DNA of 64,000 nucleotides, taken from assembly GCF_024400215.1 (NCBI RefSeq), contig NZ_CP053748.1:3410001-3474000 (forward strand), written 5' to 3'. Below are positions 56,785-64,000 of this stretch, piece by piece. Under the pieces are notes generated by a model that was given only the letters and a program-made list of their open reading frames with translations, ran no database searches and was not told the origin of the DNA. This DNA is from Massilia sp. erpn. Lineage in GTDB: Bacteria; Pseudomonadota; Gammaproteobacteria; Burkholderiales; Burkholderiaceae_D. Position 1 is the stretch's first letter, and every line of letters begins with the position of its first letter. A program made the position numbers and the translations under genes.

Positions 56785-58107
56785 ATGAAACCCATCAAAG
56801 TAGGCCTGTTAGGCATTGGCACCGTCGGTTCCGGCACCTTCAACGTACTGTCCCGTAATCAGGAAGAGATTACGCGCCGCGCTGGCCGCGGCATTGAAAT
56901 CGTGGCCGTGGCCGACCTGAATACCACGCGTGCCACTGAACTGACCGGCGGCAAAGTGCGCGTGGTGGCGGACGGTAACGAGATCGTCAACGATCCCGAG
57001 ATCGACATCGTCATCGAGCTGATTGGCGGCTACGGCATCGCCAAGGAGCTGGTGCTGAAGGCGATCGCCAACGGCAAGCACGTCGTCACCGCCAACAAGG
57101 CACTGCTGGCCACCCATGGCAACGAAATCTTCGCCGCGGCGCAAGCCAAGGGCGTGATGGTCGCTTTCGAAGCGGCGGTTGCCGGCGGCATCCCCATCAT
57201 CAAGGCGCTGCGTGAAGGCCTGACCGCCAACCGCATCGAATGGATCGCCGGCATCATCAACGGCACCACCAACTTCATCCTGTCCGAGATGCGCGACAAG
57301 GGCCTGGATTTCGACACCGTGCTGAAGGAAGCGCAGAAGCTGGGCTATGCCGAAGCCGACCCCACCTTCGACATCGAAGGCGTGGACGCCGCGCACAAGG
57401 CCACCATCATGTCGGCCATCGCTTTCGGCATTCCGGTGCAATTCGCCAAAGCCCACGTGGAAGGCATCACAAAGCTGCAGGCGGTGGATATCAAATACGC
57501 CGAACAGCTGGGCTACCGCATCAAGCTGCTGGGCATCACCAAGCGCACCGTGGTCAACGGCACCGAAGGCATCGAACTGCGCGTGCACCCGACGCTGATT
57601 CCGGCCAAGCGCCTGATCGCCAATGTCGAAGGCGCGATGAACGCGGTGCTGGTGCACGGCGACGCCATCGGCGCCACGCTGTACTACGGCAAAGGCGCCG
57701 GCGCCGAGCCGACCGCCTCCGCCGTGATCGCCGACCTGGTCGACATCACCCGCCTGGCCACGGCCGATCCCGAGCACCGCGTGCCGCACCTGGCCTTCCA
57801 GCCGAATGCGCTGACCGATATCGCCATCCTGCCGATGAGCGAGATCACCAGCAGCTACTACCTGCGACTGCATGTGGCCGACCGTCCCGGCGTGTTGGCC
57901 GACCTGACCCGCATCCTGGCCGACGGTGGCATCTCGATCGACGCCATGCTGCAAAAAGAGCCGGCCGAAGGCGACACCCACACCGACATCATCATGCTGA
58001 CCCACCAGACCCAGGAAAAGCATGTCGACGCGGCCATCGCCAAGATGGAAGCCCTGCCGACCGTAGTCGGCAGCGTCACCCGCATCCGCCTCGAAAACCT
58101 CAGCTAA
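56785..58107 (+). CDS. hom: Homoserine dehydrogenase
   Basis: Reduces aspartate semialdehyde to homoserine, the step after Asd, toward threonine and methionine. It has 440 residues. The NAD(P) site is KVGLLGIGTVGSGTFNVL, followed by the VVTANKALLATHG block, the catalytic region GIINGTTNFILSEMRDKGLDF and YAEADPTFDIEGVDAAHK, and a C-terminal ACT domain (YYLRLHVADRPGVLADLTRILADGGISIDAMLQKEP) for feedback by threonine. It follows alaA directly, as in many Betaproteobacteria. A REP-like palindrome lies 23 bases after the stop. Confidence 0.97.
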   Translation: MKPIKVGLLGIGTVGSGTFNVLSRNQEEITRRAGRGIEIVAVADLNTTRATELTGGKVRVVADGNEIVNDPEIDIVIELIGGYGIAKELVLKAIANGKHVVTANKALLATHGNEIFAAAQAKGVMVAFEAAVAGGIPIIKALREGLTANRIEWIAGIINGTTNFILSEMRDKGLDFDTVLKEAQKLGYAEADPTFDIEGVDAAHKATIMSAIAFGIPVQFAKAHVEGITKLQAVDIKYAEQLGYRIKLLGITKRTVVNGTEGIELRVHPTLIPAKRLIANVEGAMNAVLVHGDAIGATLYYGKGAGAEPTASAVIADLVDITRLATADPEHRVPHLAFQPNALTDIAILPMSEITSSYYLRLHVADRPGVLADLTRILADGGISIDAMLQKEPAEGDTHTDIIMLTHQTQEKHVDAAIAKMEALPTVVGSVTRIRLENLS

Positions 58108-58130
58108 GGGCTCCCGCCCCGTTTGCGCCA

Positions 58131-58240
58131 AATCAAACAATGTCCACCCTGGTGTCAGGCACTGGAGTCGGACATTCTTTGATTTAGATCAGCAAATGTC
58201 CGACCTTGGTGCCTGACACCAGGGTGGACATTGTTTGATT
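58131..58240. repeat. REP-like near-perfect 110-bp palindrome
   Basis: The 31-base arm 58131-58161 (containing CAATGTCCACCCTGGTGTCAG) is an exact complement of 58210-58240. Inner segments AGTCGGACATT and AATGTCCGACCT also pair. TGTCC, GGTGTCAG and GCCTGACACC modules recall the 14754-14875 element. Like that one, it is directly downstream of a biosynthetic gene and may act as a terminator or mRNA stabiliser. Confidence 0.85.
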
Positions 58241-58277
58241 AATGTCAAAGAGTCCTTTTGCCCTTGCCTCCCCCCCC

Positions 58278-58312
58278 AAAAAAAAGCGGGCGCTGTCGGT
58301 GAACAGCGCCCG
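58278..58312 (-). terminator. Terminator of the BON-domain gene
   Basis: CGGGCGCTGT (58287-58296) pairs with ACAGCGCCCG (58303-58312). On the minus strand the stem is followed by a run of eight or more T. Repeats of ACTACGGG (58353-58380) lie between it and the stop. Confidence 0.8.
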
Positions 58313-58391
58313 GTAAGGGGAGGTACTTCTACTACTCTCTGGGTACAACTCACTGCGGTACTACGGGCACTACGGGTACAACGGGGAAAGC

Positions 58392-58709
58392 TTATTTGCT
58401 GGCGACGGTCAGTTCGCTTTTCACTTCCTTGACCCCAGCCACGGCGGAGGCAGCCTGAATCGCCTTGGTGCCGACATCGGTGTTGGCGACAGTGCCGCTC
58501 AGTACGACCACGCCTTGGGTGCTGCTGACGTTGATCTGTTTCTGGTCGGCCAGAGCGGCCTTCACTTTCGCGGCCAGCGCGGCATCGGTGGTGGCGCCTG
58601 CGCCTGCCAGGGCGGCGTCTTGTTGCGGATCAGCGGCAACGGCGGCCAGCGAAGCGGTGCCCAGGGCGGCGGCGGTCAGCAGGGTAGCGATCAGATTGGT
58701 TTTACGCAT
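58392..58709 (-). CDS. BON-domain periplasmic protein (OsmY-like)
   Basis: A 105-residue protein. Signal peptide (MRKTNLIATLLTAAALGTASLAAVAA) and one BON domain (DAALAAKVKAALADQKQINVSSTQGVVVLSGTVANTDVGTKAIQAASAVAGVKEVKSEL). BON proteins such as OsmY bind lipid surfaces and rise under osmotic stress. ATG 58709 follows an AAAGGAGAT ribosome site. It has its own terminator and a 212-base upstream region with a hairpin. Confidence 0.93.
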   Translation of the reverse strand: MRKTNLIATLLTAAALGTASLAAVAADPQQDAALAGAGATTDAALAAKVKAALADQKQINVSSTQGVVVLSGTVANTDVGTKAIQAASAVAGVKEVKSELTVASK

Positions 58710-58858
58710 GCTCTTATCTCCTTTGAGTGGATGGAAACGCCGTGTGACGTTACTGCTCATATAGCAAAGGGCGTGCCAGCTTTAAAAATTTCCATGAAAT
58801 CAAGGACTTGAGGCGGTGGGCTGATTTTGCAGCGGAATTCGGGGCGGAAAACCCGGCG

Positions 58859-58884
58859 AATCTGTCGTGATACAGCGACAGATT
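58859..58884. other. 9-bp inverted repeat between glrR and the BON gene
   Basis: AATCTGTCG (58859-58867) is the exact complement of CGACAGATT (58876-58884). There is no T run, so it may be a weak glrR terminator or an operator for the BON gene. Confidence 0.4.
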
Positions 58885-58921
58885 TCACCGTCCTACGATT
58901 AAGTGCTTGATATTGCAAGAG

Positions 58922-60301
58922 TTATTCCTGTCGCTCCGGGGCGACAGCGGCGTTTTCGGTGCGGAATTGACTGGCGTTCAGGTCGTATTTCTGCAGTAGG
59001 CGGTAGAACTCCGTGCGGTTGCGCTCGGCCAGGCGGGCGGCGTCGGCGACATTGCCATCGGTCAGCTTGAGCAGCTGCACCAGGTAATTGCGCTCGAAGC
59101 GCTGCTTGGCCTCGGTATAGCTGAGCACCTCCAGCGAGGGCACGCGCAGGGCGCGCTGCACCAGCGAGAGCGGCACCAGCGGCGCCGTCGCCAGCGCGCA
59201 GACGTGTTCCACCACGTTATACAGCTGGCGCACATTGCCGGGCCAGGAAGCCCGCGTCAGCGCTTCCAGCGCGTCGGGCGCATAGCCTTTCACCGATTTC
59301 TGGTACTTGGCGGCCAGCGCGTGCAGGAAGCGCGTCGCCAGCAGGCCGATATCTTCGCGCCGCTGTGCCAGCGGCGGCAGGGTCAGGGTGATCACGTTCA
59401 AACGGTAGTACAGGTCTTCGCGGAACTGGCCTTCCAGCATGGCCGCGTCCAGGTCGCGGTGGGTGGCGGACAGGATGCGCACATCGACCGGCCGCCCCGC
59501 ATCGGAGCCGAGCTGGCGCACTACGCGCTCCTGCAGCACGCGCAGCAGCTTCACCTGCAGCAGCAGCGGCATATCGCCGATCTCGTCGAGGAAGAGGGTG
59601 CCGCCATCGGCCGCCTGCACCAGGCCTTCGCGGCTGGCCACCGCGCCGGTGTAGGCACCTTTTACATGACCGAATAGTTCGGATTCGAGCAGCTGCTCGG
59701 GAATCGCGCCGCAGTTGACGGCGATGAAGGGCGCGGTGGCGCGCCGGCTGGCGCGGTGGATGGCGCGCGCCAGCAATTCCTTGCCGGTGCCGCTTTCGCC
59801 GCGTATCAGCACGCTGGCGTCGGAGACGGCCACCAGGCGCGCTTCGGCCAGCAGCTCGGCCATGGACTGGCTGCGGCTGACGATCTCCTCGCGCCAGCTC
59901 TCGTCGCTGGATGGCGTGGCGGCCGGCGGGGCGCTCAGGCTCAGGGCCTGCTCGATGCGCTCCAGCAGCAGCTTGGCGTCGAAAGGTTTGGTCAGGTAGG
60001 CGTAGGCGCCCAGTGTGGTCGCTTCCACCGCGTCGGGAATGGTGCCGTGGGCGGTGAGCAGGATCACCGGCAGGGCGGGGTATTGCTGGCGGATCTGCTG
60101 GAACAGCGCCATGCCGTCGCGCCCCGGCAGGCGGACATCGCTGATGACCAGCGAAGGCAGCTCGATCGAGAGCCGCGCCAGCGCCGCTTCCGCACTGTCC
60201 ACGCCCGTCACGCGGTAGCCGTTGGCCGACAGGCGCATCGACAAAAGGCGCAGCAGGTCGGCGTCGTCGTCCACCAGCAGCAGGCGCGGTCCGTGTTCCA
60301 T
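58922..60301 (-). CDS. glrR: Sigma54-dependent response regulator (GlrR-like)
   Basis: A 459-residue enhancer-binding protein. Receiver domain (LLLVDDDADLLRLLSMRL, phosphoacceptor in VISDVRLPG, TKPF Lys), AAA+ domain with Walker A (RGESGTGKELLARAIHR), the sigma54-contact loop GAYTGA (Phe of GAFTGA replaced by Tyr), LDEIGDMPLLLQVKLLRVLQE, and a C-terminal helix-turn-helix (LKLTDGNVADAARLAERNRTEFYRLLQK). This matches E. coli GlrR. It is the last gene of the glrK-qseG-glrR set; ATG 60301 is 5 bases from the QseG-like stop. Confidence 0.94.
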   Translation of the reverse strand: MEHGPRLLLVDDDADLLRLLSMRLSANGYRVTGVDSAEAALARLSIELPSLVISDVRLPGRDGMALFQQIRQQYPALPVILLTAHGTIPDAVEATTLGAYAYLTKPFDAKLLLERIEQALSLSAPPAATPSSDESWREEIVSRSQSMAELLAEARLVAVSDASVLIRGESGTGKELLARAIHRASRRATAPFIAVNCGAIPEQLLESELFGHVKGAYTGAVASREGLVQAADGGTLFLDEIGDMPLLLQVKLLRVLQERVVRQLGSDAGRPVDVRILSATHRDLDAAMLEGQFREDLYYRLNVITLTLPPLAQRREDIGLLATRFLHALAAKYQKSVKGYAPDALEALTRASWPGNVRQLYNVVEHVCALATAPLVPLSLVQRALRVPSLEVLSYTEAKQRFERNYLVQLLKLTDGNVADAARLAERNRTEFYRLLQKYDLNASQFRTENAAVAPERQE

Positions 60302-60306
60302 GGCGC

Positions 60307-60918
60307 TCACCCCTTGCTCCCGCCGCCCGCGCCGGTGCCGGCGGACGGCCGTACCGGCAGGCCGCGCTCGATGGCTTTCAGCGCTTCCAGCGTATCGTTG
60401 AGCTGTTCGGTCTTGCGCTGGTTGTCCTTCAACTGCACTTGCAGCTTCTCGTTCTGTTCGGACAGACGGCGCGCTTCGGCGCAATGGCTGGACATGAGCT
60501 GGGCCAGTGGCTTGAGCGTCACGGCTTCGGCCTCGCCGGCGCCGGCCACGCTGTCGAACAGGGATTGGGCGCGGGCCAGGTCGCCGCCGCCGCGCGTGAG
60601 CATCAGGATCATGCCGGTCTGCAGCGCGATCTTGGGTGTTTTCTGCTGCAGACTGATGCCGCTCAATTCCTTCAGCAGCTCGCCCTGGGTCATGCGCCGC
60701 AGCGACTGGTGATAGGCCAGCAGCGGCGCCACCTCGTCCGGCGGCGCCACCGGCAGCATGGCTTGCGCCTGCGGTGCGACGGCGGGCAGCGCCGGCATGG
60801 CCGATGGCTGCGGGCGTGGATGGTAGGCGCAGGCGCTCAACAGCGCCAGGCAAAGCGGCAGCAGGCCTAGCCAGCGGCCGGAGGGAGGCAACGCGATGGT
60901 GCGGAGTTTAGTCGTCAT
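60307..60918 (-). CDS. QseG/YfhG-like lipoprotein
   Basis: A 203-residue lipoprotein (lipobox LALLSAC) with a Pro/Ala-rich segment, a helical domain with repeats (LAYHQSLRRMTQGELLKELSGI...LARAQSLFDSVAG) and a C-terminal coiled coil (ARRLSEQNEKLQVQLKDNQRKTEQLNDTLEALKAI). Gene order glrK-this-glrR matches E. coli glrK-qseG-glrR, where QseG activates the kinase in the envelope. Its start overlaps the glrK stop by 11 bases. Sequence similarity to QseG is by layout only. Confidence 0.78.
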   Translation of the reverse strand: MTTKLRTIALPPSGRWLGLLPLCLALLSACAYHPRPQPSAMPALPAVAPQAQAMLPVAPPDEVAPLLAYHQSLRRMTQGELLKELSGISLQQKTPKIALQTGMILMLTRGGGDLARAQSLFDSVAGAGEAEAVTLKPLAQLMSSHCAEARRLSEQNEKLQVQLKDNQRKTEQLNDTLEALKAIERGLPVRPSAGTGAGGGSKG

Positions 60919-62329
60919 AAGGCAGTTCGAGATGGAAGTGCGCTCCTTGCAGGGAGGGCAGGAGTTGCAAGCTGCCGCCGTGCGCCGCGATGTACTCGCG
61001 CACGATGGACAGGCCTATGCCATTGCCGCGGCGCGCGCCCTGCGGCTGGCGTTCGCCCTGATAGAAGGGCTCGAAAATATGTTCGGCGTCGGCCGGCGCC
61101 ACGCCCGCGCCCTGGTCCATGCAGTCCAGGTGCAGGCGGCCGCCATGCTCGGCCAGCGCAAAGCGCACCGTGCCGCCGCGCGGGCTGAAACGCACGGCGT
61201 TCGACAGCAGATTGCCGATCACCACGGCCAGTTTGTCGGCATCGACGGTGATGGGGGACGCGGCGCCTTCCAGTGCCACGCTCACGCCTTGCGCCTGCCA
61301 TTGCAGGCGCTGGCTGTCCACCACGCGCTGCAGCAGGGCCGCCATATCGGTGCTGGTGCGGTGCAGATGCTGGGCGTCGAAGGTGGCGGCGTTGTAGCGC
61401 AGCAGGTCTTCGATCTGGTTTTGCAGCGAGCCGGTGTTCTGGCGCAGGATGGCGGCGATTTCGCGCTGGTTCGGCGTCAAAGGGCCGGCCACCTGGTCTT
61501 CCAGCAGGGAGACGCCTTCCACCAGTGCTGCCAGTGGGGTCTTCAGCTCGTGCGAGATATGGCGCAGGAAGCGTTCCTTGTCGGCTTCCAGGCCGGCCAG
61601 GCGCTGGCGCAGCCAGTCCAGGTGGCGGCCCAGGTGCTGCAGATCATCCGGTCCCTGCACCTCGACCGGCAGGTCGTAGCGCCGCCCGCCCAACTGGCCG
61701 ATGGCGCTTTCGATCTGGCGCAGAGGGCGCGACAGCCACATGCCGAAGCCCAGAGCCAGGGCCGCAGCCAGCGCGATGGAGAACAGCACCTGCCCGGTCA
61801 GCACATTGCGGCGCTGCTCCAGTTCGGCCAGCAGCAGGCCGTTGCGGCGCTCGACTTCGCGTTTGACCTCGTCGGCCAGCGTGTCGTTCAGCACGGGCAG
61901 GCGGGTCAGGGCCTGGTTCAGGATCTGCTGGCGCGTGCCGCGCCGCCCTTTGGCCGTTTGCAGCACGGCCCATGCGGCTTCGCCATGCTGGCGCCACTCG
62001 GCAAAGGCAGGCGCGGCCTCGCCGGGCAGGCCGGCGGCCAGCGCGTCGAGGGCGAGGCGGGCGTCGCGCCAGGCTTCGACATAGCGTTCGCGGAAGGCGG
62101 CGTCGTCCAGCACCAGGAACTGGCGCGCGCTGCGTTCCATGGCGATGCTGCGCTCGGCCAGGCGCTGGGCGCTGGCGCTCAGGGCCAGCGCATCCTGGCC
62201 CATGGCGCGGCTGTGCGCGGCCAGCCGGTCCAGCGTCAGCAGGGCGTGGATCGAGGAGGCGCTCAGCAATAGGGCTATCAGCAGGAAGGCGCCCAGCAGC
62301 AATTGGCGAAACGAGAGTTTCGTGAACAT
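60908..62329 (-). CDS. glrK: Sensor histidine kinase (GlrK/QseE-like)
   Basis: A 473-residue inner-membrane kinase. First membrane segment (LLLGAFLLIALLLSASSIHALLTL), periplasmic sensor with helical repeats, second membrane segment (VLFSIALAAALALGFGMWLSRPL), HAMP-like linker, H-box HISHELKTPLAALVEGVS, N-box region (DADKLAVVIGNLLSNAVRFSPRGG) and G boxes (DQGAGVAP, GNGIGLSIVREYIAAHGG). It starts the three-gene operon; phosphorylation of GlrR would activate sigma54 promoters. Confidence 0.93.
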   Translation of the reverse strand: MFTKLSFRQLLLGAFLLIALLLSASSIHALLTLDRLAAHSRAMGQDALALSASAQRLAERSIAMERSARQFLVLDDAAFRERYVEAWRDARLALDALAAGLPGEAAPAFAEWRQHGEAAWAVLQTAKGRRGTRQQILNQALTRLPVLNDTLADEVKREVERRNGLLLAELEQRRNVLTGQVLFSIALAAALALGFGMWLSRPLRQIESAIGQLGGRRYDLPVEVQGPDDLQHLGRHLDWLRQRLAGLEADKERFLRHISHELKTPLAALVEGVSLLEDQVAGPLTPNQREIAAILRQNTGSLQNQIEDLLRYNAATFDAQHLHRTSTDMAALLQRVVDSQRLQWQAQGVSVALEGAASPITVDADKLAVVIGNLLSNAVRFSPRGGTVRFALAEHGGRLHLDCMDQGAGVAPADAEHIFEPFYQGERQPQGARRGNGIGLSIVREYIAAHGGSLQLLPSLQGAHFHLELPYDD

Positions 62330-62403
62330 GAAGATGGCGGGCTTGGAAGCGTTAACCCGGTCATCTTAGACAAGTCGGCTGAAATCCGGCGTCCGATTGG
62401 CGG

Positions 62404-62431
62404 ATGCCGGAAGGCTTATGCCGGAAGGCTT
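62404..62431. repeat. Tandem 14-bp duplication
   Basis: ATGCCGGAAGGCTT occurs twice in a row (62404-62417, 62418-62431); the second copy ends in the stop codon of the TonB-family gene. It is probably a recent slippage product. Confidence 0.6.
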
Positions 62432-63083
62432 ACTCGTCCAGGTTCCACACATACTGCATGCGGGTCCAGGATTCCTGGGCCACTCCATCCACCGTGCCCG
62501 GCTTGAAGCGGCACAGGCCCAGCCCGGCCTGGGCGGCGCGGTCCAGCTCACGCGAGCCGCTCGATTTCTCGACGCGCGCCTCTTTCACCTTGCCATCCAC
62601 GCCGATCAGGAAGGCCAACATGACGGTGCCAGTGTCGCCGTTGCGCAGCGCCTTGGCTGGGTACTCGGGCTTGGCGCAGGCGCTGGCGTCCACCACGGCG
62701 GCCACGTGCAGCGGAGCGCGCGGCGTTTCCCTGGCGGCGGGCGCTACCTCTGTTGCGGAGCCGCTGCGCGTGCGGCTTTCCGGCGGCGGCGTATCGTCGG
62801 CGGGGCGGGTGCGGATGACCGGCTCGCTCGACGGAGTGACGTTGTCTGGCAGGGGCGGTGCTACCGGTGCCGGCGGCTGGCGCAGATTGTCCAGCGGTTC
62901 GGGCTGCGGCTCCGGCGGCTTGGGTTCCTCCCAGGGCGTGTCCACCAGGTTGACGACATGGGGCGGTGTCCGGGGCAGGCGGATGGTGTTGTTGTGCAGC
63001 AGGAAGCCGAAGGCGGCCAGATGCAAAAGGGCGATGGCGACGGCGCTGCTTTTATTGCGCGGCTGCTGGAGGAAATAGCTCAT
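62430..63083 (-). CDS. TonB-family energy transducer
   Basis: A 217-residue protein with an N-terminal membrane segment (SAVAIALLHLAAFGFLL), a Pro-rich periplasmic stalk (about 45-125, EEPKPPEPQPEPLDN) and a C-terminal TonB domain (about 135-215, CAKPEYPAKALRNGDTGTVMLAFLIGVDGKVKEARVEKSSGSRELDRAA). The YP motif and GTVMLAFLIGVDG strand are typical. It would energise outer-membrane receptors. No exbB/exbD adjoins, so it shares motor proteins encoded elsewhere. Confidence 0.9.
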   Translation of the reverse strand: MSYFLQQPRNKSSAVAIALLHLAAFGFLLHNNTIRLPRTPPHVVNLVDTPWEEPKPPEPQPEPLDNLRQPPAPVAPPLPDNVTPSSEPVIRTRPADDTPPPESRTRSGSATEVAPAARETPRAPLHVAAVVDASACAKPEYPAKALRNGDTGTVMLAFLIGVDGKVKEARVEKSSGSRELDRAAQAGLGLCRFKPGTVDGVAQESWTRMQYVWNLDE

Positions 63084-63235
63084 GCCGGACTCCTTGGGTG
63101 GTTATGGAAGAATGAATTGCTAGTTCATGGAAGAATATTATTCCAGTAAATGGTAATTGAAAAGGGGTTTTTCTGGCATTGCTATGGTGAGATAATCTTC
63201 CTTTACATAGAAATCCAATTTCCTTTAGGTGGAAG

Positions 63236-63886
63236 ATGAAGAAGAAAAATACAGCCGTGCGGGTATTGCTGGCCGACGACCATCCTGTCGTGATGACGGG
63301 TTTTGCCCTGTCCCTGTCCGAGCAGGGCGTCGAGGTGGTGGCGCAGGCGCGCTCGCCGCAGGAAGCGCTGGAGCAGTGCGCCGCACTGCAGCCCGACGTG
63401 GCGATTCTGGATATCCGCTTTGGCGCTGAACTGACCGGCCTGGACGTGGCGCGCCAGCTGCTGGCCGAGGACGGCAACGCCCGCATCGTTTTCCTGACCC
63501 AGTTCGACCAGGACAGCATGATCCGCGAGGCTTACCGCATCGGCGCGCGCGCGTTCATCACCAAGGACTGTGATCCGGCCGAACTGGCCGCCGCCGTGCA
63601 GCGCGCGCACCAGGGCGAGCTGTATTTCATGCCGCGCATTGCCGAACGTCTGGCCACGCTCTCGGTCAGCGGCGACCAGTCGCCGCAATCGCAGCTCGAC
63701 GAGCGCTCGCTGGAGATTTTCACCATGATGGCCGAGGGTTTGACCAATACTGAAATCGCCGAGCGGCTGGACGTATCGAGCAAGACCATCAGCAATACCA
63801 GCCAGGCCATCAAGGAAAAGCTGGGCGTGCACCGCGCGGCCGACATCACGCGGCTGGCGGTGCGCCATGGCCTGATCCAGGCCTGA
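63236..63886 (+). CDS. LuxR-family (NarL-type) response regulator
   Basis: A 216-residue two-component regulator. Receiver domain (VLLADDHPVVMTGFALSLSEQG, phosphoacceptor Asp59 in VAILDIRFG, ARAFITKDCDP) followed by a LuxR-type helix-turn-helix (LDERSLEIFTMMAEGLTNTEIAERLDVSSKTISNTSQAIKEKLGVHRAADITRLAVRHGL). ATG 63236 has a weak AGGTGGAAG ribosome site. The next gene starts 1 base after the stop and probably encodes its sensor kinase. Confidence 0.94.
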   Translation: MKKKNTAVRVLLADDHPVVMTGFALSLSEQGVEVVAQARSPQEALEQCAALQPDVAILDIRFGAELTGLDVARQLLAEDGNARIVFLTQFDQDSMIREAYRIGARAFITKDCDPAELAAAVQRAHQGELYFMPRIAERLATLSVSGDQSPQSQLDERSLEIFTMMAEGLTNTEIAERLDVSSKTISNTSQAIKEKLGVHRAADITRLAVRHGLIQA

Positions 63887-63887
63887 G

Positions 63888-64000
63888 ATGGCGGGCCTTG
63901 CCACCTTGCGCGTCCGCTTCTGGATGCGCTGGAGCACGCGCACCCGCCTGCTGCTGATCACCGTGCTGCCGGTGACGGCCATGTGCCTGACCCTGGTCTG
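63888..64000 (+). CDS. Probable sensor kinase, N-terminal fragment
   Basis: The frame opens at ATG 63888, one base after the upstream response regulator stop, and runs off the window. The 37 visible residues (MAGLATLRVRFWMRWSTRTRLLLITVLPVTAMC...) show a basic cytoplasmic start and a first membrane segment. Position directly after a NarL-type regulator suggests its partner histidine kinase; no kinase motif is visible here. Confidence 0.6.
   Translation, partial: MAGLATLRVRFWMRWSTRTRLLLITVLPVTAMCLTLV

Noticed and set aside
58345..58385. Short ACTACGGG repeats as a CRISPR or regulatory array
   Set aside because: Units are 8-9 bases with no spacers; they are simple repeats in the 3' region of the BON gene.

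Overview
The window is 64 kb of GC-rich chromosome from a betaproteobacterium, most likely an Oxalobacteraceae member of the Massilia/Duganella/Janthinobacterium group. This rests on gene order (asd-fimV-truA-trpF-trpB-trpA-accD-folC-SPOR-cvpA-purF and rpsF-priB-rpsR-rplI-dnaB), on codon use dominated by G/C third positions, and on accessory features common in that group (PEP-CTERM protein, DUF4214 protein, cobalamin-riboswitch TonB receptor). No tRNA, rRNA, CRISPR array, prophage or intact transposase was seen.

Region 1 (1-14.75 kb) is a biosynthetic block: asd 3' end, polar hub protein FimV, pseudouridine synthase TruA, the last trp genes (trpF, trpB, trpA), accD, folC, a SPOR protein, cvpA, purF and a Cys/Met PLP enzyme. 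It is interrupted between trpA and accD by a BrnT/BrnA toxin-antitoxin pair whose toxin is frameshifted. A REP-like palindrome closes the block. Region 2 (14.9-21.1 kb) holds lexA with its SOS box, the S6/PriB/S18/L9 operon (priB apparently starts at CTG), dnaB, and a PhoU-like/PiT phosphate pair. Region 3 (21.2-23.5 kb) has an unrecognised exported protein, an XRE-cupin regulator under a perfect 35-bp palindrome, a GNAT enzyme, and a MITE-like nested inverted repeat.

Region 4 (23.5-39.9 kb) is the most interesting part. A GAF-containing PilB/GspE-type ATPase and a metallo-beta-lactamase-fold hydrolase lie divergent from a run of a GAF/HD-GYP protein (with a sigma54-like promoter), a CHASE2 adenylate cyclase, a truncated 'mini-TpsB' barrel, a full TpsB transporter, a 1,846-residue TpsA exoprotein and an overlapping FecR-domain protein. 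The set reads as a second-messenger-linked two-partner secretion island. The functional link is inference from order and overlaps.

Region 5 (39.9-45.7 kb) holds copper export (copA-cueR, with a CueR-type 19-bp-spacer promoter repeated 10 kb away at copZ), a cobalamin riboswitch controlling a TonB-dependent receptor, and a TauE-like permease. Region 6 (45.9-54.2 kb) is mixed accessory and stress genes: PEP-CTERM protein, azoreductase with a divergent LysR regulator, GST, a C-type-lectin/DUF4214 protein, copZ, a haloalkane dehalogenase, a DUF4349 lipoprotein and PIN-PhoH. Region 7 (54.4-64 kb) has a Bcp peroxiredoxin, an Mth938-like protein, alaA-hom, a second REP-like palindrome, a BON protein, a GlrK-QseG-GlrR-like signalling operon, a TonB-type transducer, and a LuxR-type response regulator followed by the start of a probable sensor gene cut by the window edge.
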